Source of the DNA: Isoetes taiwanensis
Taxonomy: Eukaryota; Streptophyta; Lycopodiopsida; Isoetales; Isoetaceae
Direction of reading: 5' to 3'
NCBI GenBank assembly: GCA_021234155.1
Contig: JAJEKV010000074.1
Span: forward strand, 2,613,789-2,677,788
DNA: 64,000 nucleotides
How positions within the stretch are numbered: position 1 is the first letter of the stretch; each line of letters starts with the position of its first letter. A model generated the notes under the pieces. It was not told the DNA's origin and did not search any database. It saw only the letters and a list, made by a program, of their open reading frames with translations. The translations under genes were made by a program, and so were the position numbers. Positions 48,301 through 58,551 of the stretch are shown here, in pieces.

Positions 48301-49272
48301 ATGCCATCCAAAAAGAATGATGATAAAATCATCTAAAAAGTTTATAAAGACGTCATTCGCTAGCCGCATAAATGTTGTTGTCGGGGCATTTATAGACAAA
48401 AAGGCGTCACTGTAACTTATAGTGATCATACTGCATTCTAAAACCTGTCTTATGGATGTTTTCCTCCTTGTTGATTTGATGACATCGAGATCTTAGATTG
48501 AATTTGAAGAATTGCTCCCTGGACCTAGTCCATTAGGGCCTATTGGGTTGGCTTCCCAAAGGGAACAGTTGCCACGAATGGTTATATGCTTGGCCGAAGG
48601 AACTGAAGTTCCAACAACTTCTTCCATTGCCTCTTGAGCTCTATTATCTGGCTTTGCATCTGGTGCAAAAGTAAATCTGCATTTGATTTTTTCGATTTTC
48701 ATCTGAAAGAATGTCATGAAGCTCTTTAATTAGATCACAATTGCCTTAGATAACTGATTGAAACTAAGGTCTTCCTTTATATACTTGCAATCAGGGTCGA
48801 CAGCTTACAGCTTATGATATATGTGACCTCATCTCTTTCAATGTACTTACCTAGCTTTTTGGGTGACATCATGCATTGCATGACTGAAATGACTGAAATG
48901 ACTTCCTTAACTTTAATTGTAAGGTGCTTGCCATTTGCTACTAGGATGGAAATTTCTTGCTCATGGCAACCAATTATTCCCTTAGCCGGGTTTTAATTAT
49001 TCCATGTCTACTATGAGGTCATACTTGTCGCTGATAACTTCGGCGCAGACGCTTAACTTTGCTCCGCTTAAGGTGATGTCGAAGTTGACTTTGGTTCTTT
49101 TGGTGCTGCGAATTGTTGCATCTTGCCATACTTTTCGATGTAGTCTTAGACTTAGGAGTCTTATCATTAGAGATATTTGCCATCTAGGAGATGCAAGTTT
49201 ATGAGTTACTGAATTATTTATATAAGTCCTTTGGCCGCAAGGTTTTGTCATCAAGACATTTCCTTTGGTCAC
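45343..49272 (-). pseudogene. shredded Ty3/gypsy chromovirus
   Basis: Minus-strand fragments are in pol order. A protease-like region lies at 49272-48997 (VTHKLASPRW, SDKYDLIVDME). An RT/RNase H region lies at about 48300-47750 (NFLCLADYYRQIVKDFAK, GGVLMQEGRVIAYDSKKMN, FTHDQECL). The C-terminal end of the integrase with a chromodomain lies at 45675-45400 (HKAFHISLLKKHTPNPE, QVLQYLIKWKHLS). The chromodomain would direct integration to heterochromatin. Many stops and frameshifts are present, and about 0.8 kb of foreign GC-rich DNA is inserted at 46.66-47.45 kb. Confidence 0.75.
46660..47455 (+). mobile_element. possible solo LTR inserted in the chromovirus
   Basis: A GC-rich block interrupts the gypsy pol. 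It has TGTATATAAGC (TATA-like, about 47316) and, 40 bp later, CCCCCGAAAACCCTTCGGGG followed by TGGGGGTTTTTT, a strong hairpin of the kind found at LTR transcript ends. The exact borders and a target duplication were not resolved. The 372-codon frame crossing it on the minus strand is not a gene. Confidence 0.4.
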
Positions 49273-49718
49273 AAAAGTATATGCAATGAAATAATTATTC
49301 TCGTTCTAAACAGAGTTGCAAATGAAACGAGAGGGGAACGTTGAAACGGGAGCAAAAGGAATATTCCTCGAAGATTCCTTTTTTTTCAAAAAAAAAGGCT
49401 AAAATGAGGTTAAAAAAAAAAAAAGACATGAAACTGTATCTTGACCCCCTCCCAAAAAAAAAATCACTAATTTTGTTGTGCAATGAGAGAATTAGCTATT
49501 TCAAAGTGACACTTTTCTAGCAATAAGAATTTGGATGAAGTATGTTTTTAGAGAGAACCTCTAATTTGAGGGAACAGATATTTTAACCAAAACTTTAAGT
49601 GAAGTTTACAATTGAAATTGTAGTATTTTCAAAAATTGAACACAAAATCTTCACATTCACTTATAAAATTCTGATCTTTTTTACAAGACTTAGTTGTGTA
49701 CAAAAGTGTGAGGAGTGA

Positions 49719-51470
49719 TCACGAGAGGGATCCAAAGACATCTTCATCCTCATTTATGCCATCTTCGTCACCTTCGCTTCTTTCGTTGTCGCTTGAGGAA
49801 GTGCTTGAGTTATCTTCCTCGTCACTGTCAACAGAGGCTGAAGCATTACCACCCTCTTCTTCATCTTCTTCCTCGTAGCTACATGCCTTTTTAAGTAAAT
49901 TGATTGTTCTCTGGCGTAAACGATTGTCAGAATTCAATTTGAAATCATAACATAGAATACTCACTTTGCGTAAGTCTAGCTCATCCCTATTACCCACTCT
50001 CTTTAGTTTTTTCCCCTTGCCTTTTCATTTCTAAATCATATCTGCCTTCAAAAGCATTTTCTGAACGTGTAGCCATCCAGTGAATCTTGAGTTTAGTCAC
50101 CAAGCCTTTCTCTTTGACTGTGTCAAGTACTTTTGCTATCCAGAAAGGTCGCCCTTTATCATCGTCCTCAGTCGGAGTAGCAATCAACATACCTTTGGTA
50201 ATTTCTGTGATATTACCTGCAGGCTCATTTTTGCGTCTTGGCCCGAGGTACATGACCCGATCCTCATCTTCCTGTCTTGGTGGTGCTCTTTGCTCTTGGG
50301 CCTGCCTGGTTCTGGAGTTCATGGAAGGCATTAGGCCAATGGAAAGCTTCCTCCATTTGCCTTAGAGCTAAGTTTCGATTCACAATCGTTTGTTCAGCAA
50401 AGAAGCTTCTCCACCACATTTGGTCTTCTTCTAAGAAGTACTTAAAGCCCGCAGAAATTCCACTTTCAATTGCTTTTAAGGAGTTAGCCGGGGTGCTTTT
50501 CTTACGCTTTGACTCTTTTGGGTTTTGAGAGGAAGTCTGCTTTCGGCCGTTCTACTAAGCAAGTGTCAGGAATATACTTAAGGAAGCGCAACCCCTCTGG
50601 TGGACTCCAGTCTTTAGTAGTGGTGTATTTCTTCCCTTGTAAAAAACTTTGTCCATCCATCAAGTAAAACTTGATGTGGTGTTGAAACGTAATATCGTTC
50701 AACTTGTTCACAGCTTCTTCTCTAGAGCCGCGTCGAGAGAAAACAAATTCCCTAAAGTCGGCCAGTCTCCACTAGAAGTTGAACCAGCATGGGGAGTGTA
50801 AGAGTCTTCAATGATTCAAACCAAAGTAGGAAGACAAAAAGCCTTCTTTCTTCTTAGGCGAGCGTAAAATCTCTCTTGAACATCCGGTCTATCGATCATG
50901 AGTGTGCCCTACAAGTAAGAATCCAAGCTTGACTTTTTTGAAGATCCCTAGCTCCACTAGCATGGCACAGTAAGCAAAGAGTGTTTGATTCTTGTTCTCC
51001 CTTGTAGTGTTGTCAAGCTGCAGGTAGAGCACTGGAGGTAATTGCTCTTGCTCACAAAGCACCTTGTTAAGAATTGTAACAGTGAGGTTCGGGTCACCAT
51101 GCAAGTTAGGATACATCAAAAAGACATTGCACTTTAGACTTCCTTTGAAGACCATAGCTCCAACAAGGTGGACCTTAACAAAGCAGTCCTCTGGCACATC
51201 TTTAGGAATATTCAAGAAATGAGGAATAGTAGTCTTTTTTTGATCCATCCCATCAATCACAACAGACATATACTGCAGTGGACGTTCAAGAGCTTTTTTC
51301 CTGTGCTGCTTCCTTCTCTCGGCTGCTTGTTGGTCACGGTGTCTAGCAAGCTTCTGTTGCACGATATCTGTTCAAGAATTCAGGTGAAAAAAATTCTTTG
51401 AAACAAGTTAGAGAATGAAGAACTTCAACTTACTTTTTTCGACCTCAGTCTTTGCAGTTTCTTTTTGGAA
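49719..51470 (-). pseudogene. element B transposase (DUF7869-like DDE family), broken
   Basis: A 51.47-51.43-kb exon (ERIFFQKETAKTEVEK, then GTAAGT) splices to ACAG|ATATCG at about 51362. From there the core reads VVIDGMDQKKTTIPHF, LQLDNTTRENKNQTLF and LGFLLVGHTHDR, then a stop. These are the same three landmarks as in the element A copy (KMDQQKT, LDNCAGQNKN, GHTDENVD). Downstream pieces in other frames continue the match (FQHHIKFYLMDGQSF; GRPFWIAKVLDTV) and end in an acidic Ser/Glu tail. The first third of the family's normal length is missing upstream. It starts only about 0.1 kb from the divergent plus-strand gene. Confidence 0.75.
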
Positions 51471-51647
51471 AAAAATGCGCTCTCACTTCTTTATTCGACT
51501 TCCGCAGCTCCAGTCGCCAGACCCAGCGCCTCCGCAAATTTCCGCTCGAGCTGTATTCCGAATTGCATAGGCATAAGATGGACAGGTTAGTGCGACTTGT
51601 TTTTTGTACGTGCTTTTAATCATTTAAGTTAGACGTACTGTCCTTCT

Positions 51648-51905
51648 GTCTAGCCAAAGTGTATTCCCGAATACACTTCGGCTTTCATTTGTAAGCCAAA
51701 GTGTATTCCGGAATACACTTTTGCCTATCAACGAAAGCCGAAGTGTATTCCGGAATACACTTTGGTTCCGGAATACACTTTGGTAAACCAAAGTGTATTC
51801 CGGAATACACTTTGGCTGAACTGTGTAAGGAAAAGTGTATTCGGGAATACATTTTGCTTTACTTTGTGCGGCAAAAGTGTCGGGAATACACTTTGGCATA
51901 CTTTT
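51648..51905. repeat. palindrome array GTGTATTCCGGAATACAC, about seven copies
   Basis: The 18-bp core palindrome, usually extended by CCAAA and TTTGG to 28 bp, recurs at irregular 25-50-bp spacing, with one half copy and a few with point changes (CCCG, CGGG). It lies between the two divergent genes, in the presumed first intron or leader of the plus-strand gene. Open frames on both strands here are only repeat translations. Confidence 0.9.
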
Positions 51906-52071
51906 AGGGCGTTTAGAAGCCAAGAATTGCAACGTTTTACCTTGTTTTAAGTGTTTTACCTTGCAATGTTTTACCTTGTTTTACACAGTTTTTGTTGCCT
52001 TAGCTGATTTTCCTGCTCTAGTTTCTGTTTGCTAACGACACCATTGCTACAACCAAAACCCTGCCCAGAAG

Positions 52072-55000
52072 CAACCTACTAAGAAGATTGTAAAGATTGT
52101 CACAAAGAAACACCAGCCGTCGAAGAATCCGGGTGGCCCATCTGAACCAAAAGTCTACGAATGTTTCCAAACTCAGTGGTTCTTTACTAGAGGCCATAGA
52201 GGCAAGTACTCCAGACTCACATTCTTGCATGTCTGTAAGAGCCCAGGACAGAAACGTTACGACGACGTCGAATTCCAGTGCATGGGCCACATAAAGAGTG
52301 TTGACAGTGTTGCTGGGCAGTCTGGACAGCGCGGCAGGCTGTCATTTAGTACATCACAGGGGATGTTTGTTCTTAATGAGGCTATGTTGAGGTTGACTAG
52401 GATAAACCCACCTCCATTGTACAAGTATGTGGCACACTATATAAACAAACAAACACTGTTGTCCATTGTACACACTGTAAGTTCTTCATTGAGTGAAGAC
52501 TTCACAGTCAGTGACACAGAGGAAGAACAAGATGATGGCACTAGCAGCCCATCTAATAATGAAGGGAGCAAAGGCGATTTCGTGGAGCCAGACACCAGAA
52601 GGTCGATGCCACGAAACACTGTTGCTGCTAAAGAGCCAGCTAAGAAAAGAACTCAGGCATTAGTGCTATCGGAAGAGCCAGTAGAAGAACCAAAACAAAA
52701 GAAGGCAAGAGGAAAAAACAAAGCCCCTGGTGTGGCAATTAAAGAAAAGAAGGTCGACAAGACTTCAAAAAAAATGGCATCAATTAACAGGGAAAAGCTT
52801 GTGCAAGGTGTGATTTACTTGCAAGTAACGTCAATGAAGCTGCCACCAAAGAACGAAAACGGTGAGAGACCTCTTCAAGTTCGGAAGATTTATGCAGATC
52901 ATTTAAGGAACTTGAAGGACAGGATTAAGAGCAATCCGTATGCTCATGTAGCTCCTATAGTTGTGCTAGTTGGCGAGGGAACGATTGCATTGACCCGCCC
53001 GATATGACAAGGAAAATGCGGACACCTACACGCATTATGTGTTAGGGGGGAATCACAGCTTTAAAGCAAGGAGGCAACTGTACAAGGAGAAGTTCAACCC
53101 AAGGTATCTGACGGTTCTTTGTGCAGTATATTGTGGCCTTACCGACGACCTGAAGAAGCCAGCTTACTCCTTGGAACTCAAAGAGGCGTGTGCAGTAGAG
53201 TGTTGTTTAAAGTACGACGAGGACAACAAAAGGACATCTCTCATTGCACATGACAACTGGTTCCAGCTTGCGTTTAGAGAAGGAAGGGTATGTCCGCATT
53301 TTAGTTTAAGTAGCTAGTCCCAGCATTTTATTCCAGAATACGTTGTGCTAACGCCATTTGTTACTTTGTTTAGATTTGGGATTTGCAAAACGAAATCTTC
53401 AATATGTTCGAGCGCGGAGACCTCAAAAGTAAGGGCAAAGTAACAGACAAGAAAAAGGGATCCGATGTTCCAAAAAAAGAAATGACTATCACTGTCTGGA
53501 GGGAGCTTCAAGGATTTACAGTTGTTAGAAATGTTACTGCAGAAGGTTGTGGACAAGGAATTTACTTTAGAAGAAATGTCGAAGGAGTTGCACAAGTAAG
53601 TCTTTAAGAAAATTTTGTCTTTTGTGCCAACGCTGTGTACAGCACTTACGCAAAGCCAAAGTGTATTCCGGAATACACATTGGCTTTAGTGTTAAAGCCA
53701 AAGTGTATTCCGGAATACACTTTGGCAGTGTATTCCGGAATACACTTTGGCTTTAACACTAAAGCCAATGTGTATTCCGGAATACACTTTGGCTTTAAAG
53801 TGTATTCCGGAATACACTTTGGCTTTACTTTGGCTTTAGTGTTAAAGCCAAAGTGTATTCTGGAATACACTTTGGCTTTTCTTGTTTGATGTGGTGGTGT
53901 TTTATGATTGCGAAAAAGTTCTTCTGTGGATGTGTCCCTGATGTAATTCTTGGTTTGAATGTTGCAGCCAGAAGAACGTCATTACATGCCAAACATGTTT
54001 GATGGAATAATTGAATGTGCAAACATGGGATCGGTGCAGGGAGCTTTATCCTATTGCTACATCGGCGAGAGAGAATTGTTCATGCGGCTCAAATTTTGAA
54101 GGTCGGGTAAGCTTTGCCTTGAAGCGTTTAGGTAGCGTAGATTTGTAAATGTTTTAATTATTTTGTGATTTTGCAGAGTAAGAAGAAAAACAAGGACCTA
54201 CCAGAAGGTTTCATGCACCTGGTAAGGATTGCTCGGGAAGAAAGAACTTTGGCGGGCGTCGGTTGTGGAGGTCGCCCGAACGGACTATGAAACGTTTACT
54301 TTATTCGACCAAAACAATCTTTACTTCGGTTGTACATGGGGATTGCACCAAGCTTGTAGCGAGTGTGAAGCCACAAGATTTTATGCTAATCATTGTTGAC
54401 ATTCCCTCGGCTTCAAGATTAAAGGCGGTCGATCGATGGCGTTCCTTTTAAGCATCACGGTTTCAATGAATTTATAAAAGGCTTAATGAAGATCACTACA
54501 GCTAGACACTGGCGGTTGGTGGTATTTCACTCCAGTATGCAAGCTGGTCTTGTTGAAGCCAGCTTCAAAAATCACTTTGGATCTCCTGACCAAGCTGGTT
54601 ACGAGAACTTAGTCTGGTACGCTTTGTATTCTGGAATACACCACTTGTTATTTTCTTTAGTTGCTGACCAATGCCCTTTCTCTTGAAGGTACAAAACGAA
54701 TATAAATTATCATGCTGGAGGCCCCGTTTTGTTAAGCAAAGTGGAATATCTCTGCGTTGGTTCTTGGAGCTTCGATGGCAAGAGGACCATGGAGCATTTC
54801 AACACTTCTGCCTGCACTGACTTCTCAAATGTTTTAGAGTTTCCTGCAGTGTTACAGAAGCTGCAAGACCCGAGTGCACAGGGCAGAATTGTGAACCACT
54901 ATCAGAAGCCTCAAAAACTCATCAACCATCTCATTGACATGTTTTCTCGTCCAGGAGATTGGGTGCTTGATGTGTTCTCTGGCTCTGGTACCACCATTGC

Positions 55001-55364
55001 ATGTGCACTCAAGAAGGGCCGAAATTGTGTGGCTGTGGACATAGACAAGGAGGCTGTGAACTTCATTAGGATGAGATTGGATGTCTTACCAAATCTTCCT
55101 GATGAGAATCAAGAGCTAGGCGCCAAATCCTCATCTGATTATGCCAAGATGACATCATCAGAGATTCAGCCACCTCTCACGAGCTCTGTTGACGAAGAGG
55201 TTGATTTTGTAGAGCTAAAAAAAGTTGCTACAGTTGTAGAGCTAAAAGAAGAAGACAAAGCTGCAGAAGAACGGGTTACTTCACCGGACAAGCAGCAGTC
55301 GACAACAAAAGAACAGCCTGAGACAAGCAAGAAGGGTGATGATGAGTACATCTTGGACCTTTGA
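52072..55364 (+). pseudogene. element B ParB-like/beta-class DNA methyltransferase fusion gene
   Basis: Exons can be followed by GT/AG borders, with introns at about 53289-53372, 53596-53968, 54110-54177 and 54617-54690. The N-terminal region (FQTQWFFTRGHRGKYSRLTF) is unknown. A basic linker with KKARGKNKAPG follows. The ParB-like block is LRNLKDRIKSNPYAHVAPIVV ... THYVLGGNHSFKARRQL. The methyltransferase part runs in beta-class order: HGDCTKLV, motif IV as DIPYGF (one base is missing in the Tyr codon), motif X as NHYQKPQKLINHLIDMF, and motif I as WVLDVFSGSGTTIACALKKG. The tail is Ser/Glu/Lys-rich and ends DEYILDL. Frameshifts near 53000, 54100, 54260 and 54405 break this copy. The reaction would be SAM-dependent methylation of an exocyclic amino group (N6-A or N4-C). 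DIPY instead of DPPY or SPPY leaves the base uncertain. Confidence 0.72.
53655..53880. repeat. palindrome array GTGTATTCCGGAATACAC, six copies, in an intron
   Basis: The same palindrome as at 51.65-51.9 kb, embedded in GCCAAAG...CTTTGGC and joined by TTTAGTGTTAAAGCC. It sits between a GTAAGT donor (53596) and a GTTGCAG acceptor (53968). A further diverged copy (TTTGTATTCTGGAATACACC) is in the intron at about 54625. Confidence 0.9.
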
Positions 55365-55701
55365 ATTCAAAACTGACTAACAAATTATTATTAACATTGC
55401 CAAAATTGATGTGTTACCAAAATATCTGAAATATATATTTTTTTTCATCCCACAGATGATGGTTTTTTTTGTAACACTTTGAGAGATTTACATTGCATTT
55501 CTAAAATTTGCTCTTTTCATGTATGTTATTTTACAAAAACAAGTTCTCCCCTGCATGAGGGGCCAAAATTAGGATAACAAAAAATTGAACTATTGAAGAA
55601 TCTCAACCTCAGCCCAAAAAGATCACTTTCTGGATCATGTTGTGTTTTTTACAGGGAATCTTTGAAACGGGAGTTGTGCAACACTCCCGTTTCAAATGCA
55701 A

Positions 55702-56306
55702 TCATGTTTCTAGATCTAATCTAAACTCTAGGAATTACACCTTTCTTGGTCATTACCCTCTAGAATTAGTCCCACCTTTGAGTTAATGCCATCTAAGAAG
55801 TTGGCCGGACATGTTAGATTGCTTCTCTTCCCTGGATCAGATTATTCCTTATGTTATGGAGGTACTCATGTTATACATGGTCAACAATTATTCTAGTAGT
55901 GAATCCTACTTAGCGAGGTGATCAGGCTCACAAAGAGGTTTCAATATGCTGGATATCCGTCAACAATTGTGTATAAGTTTAGTTATTCGATACGTTTTAC
56001 TTCCCAATCCTTGAAGCTTTGCTCAATTCTTGGGTCCATCCTTTTAAATAAATAAACTAAAAAAAAAAAAAAAAAAATCCACACAGAATTGCTTCTCGGT
56101 CCCATCATGGATGTTATCATCCATCTAATATATTCGACTATCTAACCATAGAAATTTGGACTTGCTAAAAGCTCGTCTACCCATCATTCATTGGCATAGC
56201 AAGACGATGTTGCCCTCAAGTTGTTGAAGAATCTAACCTCCTTGGAGTTGTTGCATAATCCTTCATAGACCTTTGTCTTTTTGTTGAACATCTTCTATTC
56301 GTGCTC
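55702..56306. other. unassigned stretch
   Basis: A decayed AT-rich interval between element B and the LTR, with an A run at 56058-56077. No gene. Confidence 0.5.
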
Positions 56307-57885
56307 TGTGACGTTCCAGCACAGTATACGGTCCCAGGACGTATACTGTATTGCCTCGTCACGCGTACACGCCATCCCGACTGACGTGTACGCCGACGTG
56401 TAGCTAGGCGAGTAGCCCCTAGGGGGAAACTTGCAAGGTATGTGCATTTATTAATGTGCACATTTACCAATGTGCACATTTATCTAGGTGCACATTTTCT
56501 CATGTGGACACCTTTATGCCACCTAGCCATTAAAGGCAAGTGGGCCATACCCAATTATCCCACATGCTTAAAGGGATAATTGGAAACCCTAGCCCTAAAC
56601 CCTTGCCTATTTAGGTTAGGGAAACCCTAACTTGCTATTTTCGTCCATAGGGTTTTAGAGCTCTGTTTTGGCTGCCCCAGGAACCAAAACCGCCTCCCAG
56701 ACTCTGTCTGAGCGAATTGCACCATTAGTTTTCCTTGATTCGAGCAGTTCAGCAGGATGGTCGAGCTCAGGTCAGGAGGAGCAACCCAAGGATCAAGTAT
56801 TTAGTCAATTTAATAGCCTAAACCGTCTTCCAGTCTTTGTATCGATAGGTTTAGCCTATTAAATTGCCCATAGCAGCCTCTTAGATTTCCAGATCCCAGA
56901 CACTAACTAAAGAACCTAACTCTATGATATAGATTAGATCTAGTTCTTTAGTTCTTCTGTGATGTATATGGGTGATGTATCTCTGTGAACTCCTTGTATT
57001 GGGAAGGGGGGTAGAGGCCCTAAAGCTTGGTAGTTGATGCTCCTAGAGTAGCCTCTCTAGCACACTATAGATTCGGCCTATGTACAAGAACCACACCTGG
57101 TTGTGGGTGAAGGGGCCAGACTGGCTTAGAAGGAGGTTCGTGTTCTGACTCTTGAACGATCCCTCTGGTGTGTAACATCTGCCGGGGATCATTGTGGACT
57201 AGGCCTGATGGCTTGCCACTGCGTGTGGATAAGGCATGGGCTCAACACCCGTGGGGTGATGCGTCACTCTCCAGTGGGTTCAAGTCGAATAAGGGCAGTG
57301 GCCCTCTAGTCACCTTGAGTCAGCATGTAGATCTCTGGAGGGAGAGATCCCTACCTGCCCCATCGGAACTGGGGAGATGCAACCCAGGAATAGCCCCTCT
57401 GGCTATGCATCCGGCGGGCTACAGTCAGGTCCCAACACTCTTCAACCTACTCTTGCAAAGTGTGCACAGGAGGGGCGGATGGAGTGGACAACCCTATGCC
57501 ATGTTCTTATGCCAGCCAAATCCATTGCCATGAATTCTGTCTGCAATGAACTCTGGAGACCCAAGCCGTCAGTCATCCCCATGGAGTCTGAGCCTAAGGT
57601 AGGAATCCCTATGTGTTGTGCTGACCTTTGTCTATGCAGATGTTAATGCACCACCCTTCGAGGTGGATATGTGATGCTGTTACGTACTGACATGTATGTT
57701 TACGCTTCCCCAGCTAGGTAGGCCCTGAGGGAGACGGGGTAAAATGACCCCTTCACTCTTCCCACTTGAACTCGTTACAGGTGCAGTGATATGTGGAGGG
57801 CCCTGTATCAGCATAGAGCTGGTATGGGGGATGAACTCCTGTTTGTATACGGTGAGTGCACCATATACGAATAGGGGACGTCACA
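56307..57885 (+). mobile_element. gypsy-type LTR, 1,579 bp
   Basis: Starts TGTGACGTTCC and ends GGGACGTCACA, giving inverted TGTGACG/CGTCACA borders. A primer site follows one base later. It shares several landmarks with 39716-41290. No second copy lies in the window downstream, so it is either a 5' LTR whose element is truncated or a solo LTR that kept adjacent leader sequence. Confidence 0.8.
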
Positions 57886-57886
57886 G

Positions 57887-57898
57887 TGGTATCAGAGC
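57887..57898 (+). other. primer binding site (initiator tRNA-Met type)
   Basis: TGGTATCAGAGC, complementary to the 3' end of plant initiator tRNA-Met, one base after the LTR. This fixes the orientation as plus. Confidence 0.85.
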
Positions 57899-58092
57899 AA
57901 TGCTCTTGGAGACCAAGAGCAAAGCATTGGCCATGCTCCCAGTAGTATTAACTTGATAGGATCCTTAAACCTCGAAAAGTGGGAAAAAAAAAATTCTCTC
58001 ATCTTTGTAGTTTATGCTAAGCTAGGAACAGTTAAGCGAACTCGAACATAATAAGACTAAAAATAGTGAGCCAAAACCTTCTCAGGCAAGGT

Positions 58093-58161
58093 GGTCTCAC
58101 ACGTCGCGCCTGGTCAAAGAACTGAACTTTAGTTTTTGAGCAGGGCGCTACGTGTGAGACA
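58093..58161. repeat. hairpin repeat 1 of 4
   Basis: GTCTCACACGTCGCGCCTGG pairs with GGGCGCTACGTGTGAGAC across a 24-bp loop containing AACTTTAGTTTTTGA. Upstream of the H3-like gene. Confidence 0.85.
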
Positions 58162-58284
58162 TTGAACCAAAAACACCTTAAAAATTGATGAATTTGAGAA
58201 AAGTAATAGGGTAAGGCGAGTTTTAAGGTTAGAATTAGTTACAATAGTATGTTTAAATCACTTAAATTACTTAAAAATGTGTAA

Positions 58285-58353
58285 GATCTCACATGTCGCG
58301 CCTGGTCTAAAAACTAAACTCTAGTTTTTGAACAGGGCGCTACGCGTGAGACC
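58285..58353. repeat. hairpin repeat 2 of 4
   Basis: Same design as repeat 1: ATCTCACATGTCGCGCCTGG pairs with GGGCGCTACGCGTGAGAC, and the loop has AACTCTAGTTTTTGA. 100 bp before the TATA box of the H3-like gene. Confidence 0.85.
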
Positions 58354-58452
58354 AATAATTAGAAATGTCTGAAATAAGTGTATGTTTTAAGTAAATAGGT
58401 GCCTTGGCACGTTGAATAGAGCAACTTAAATTTTGACCTAAAATTTCCCAAG

Positions 58453-58462
58453 CTATAAATAG
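58453..58462 (+). promoter_or_regulatory. TATA box of the H3-like gene
   Basis: CTATAAATAG, 99 bp before the ATG at 58552. The same box recurs in the same context at 60491. Confidence 0.6.
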
Positions 58463-58551
58463 ATGTAGACCCCACCCATTTGCACGTTCCTGCCCTAGAA
58501 ATTCGCTCTCCCTCACCTAGGCGATCTTTGGGCGCTGATATGCCGTCAAAC

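Larger units (their letters stand above)
49318..55701. mobile_element. element B: transposase plus ParB-like/methyltransferase transposon
   Basis: The ends carry related inverted sequence: TTGCAAATGAAACGAGAG at 49318, and the reverse complement TTGCATTTGAAACGGGAG ending at 55701. A subterminal motif TTGAAACGGGAG recurs at both ends. On the right it forms the hairpin GAAACGGGAGT...ACTCCCGTTTC (55672-55693). Inside, a DUF7869-like transposase (minus) diverges from a ParB-like/methyltransferase gene (plus), the same plan as element A. No clear target duplication was found, so the borders are provisional. Confidence 0.5.

Noticed and set aside
51624-51907. Open frames with repeated CIPEYTL or YSGIHF peptides (also at 53635-53889)
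   Set aside because: They are translations of the palindrome array on both strands, not proteins.
51648-53880. CRISPR-like array
   Set aside because: Repeats are palindromic, spacing is irregular, spacers are not unique, and the context is eukaryotic with introns.
52072-55364. Bacterial contamination as the source of the methyltransferase
   Set aside because: The gene has several GT/AG introns, plant-like flanking elements on both sides and a transposase related to one 28 kb away in the same window.
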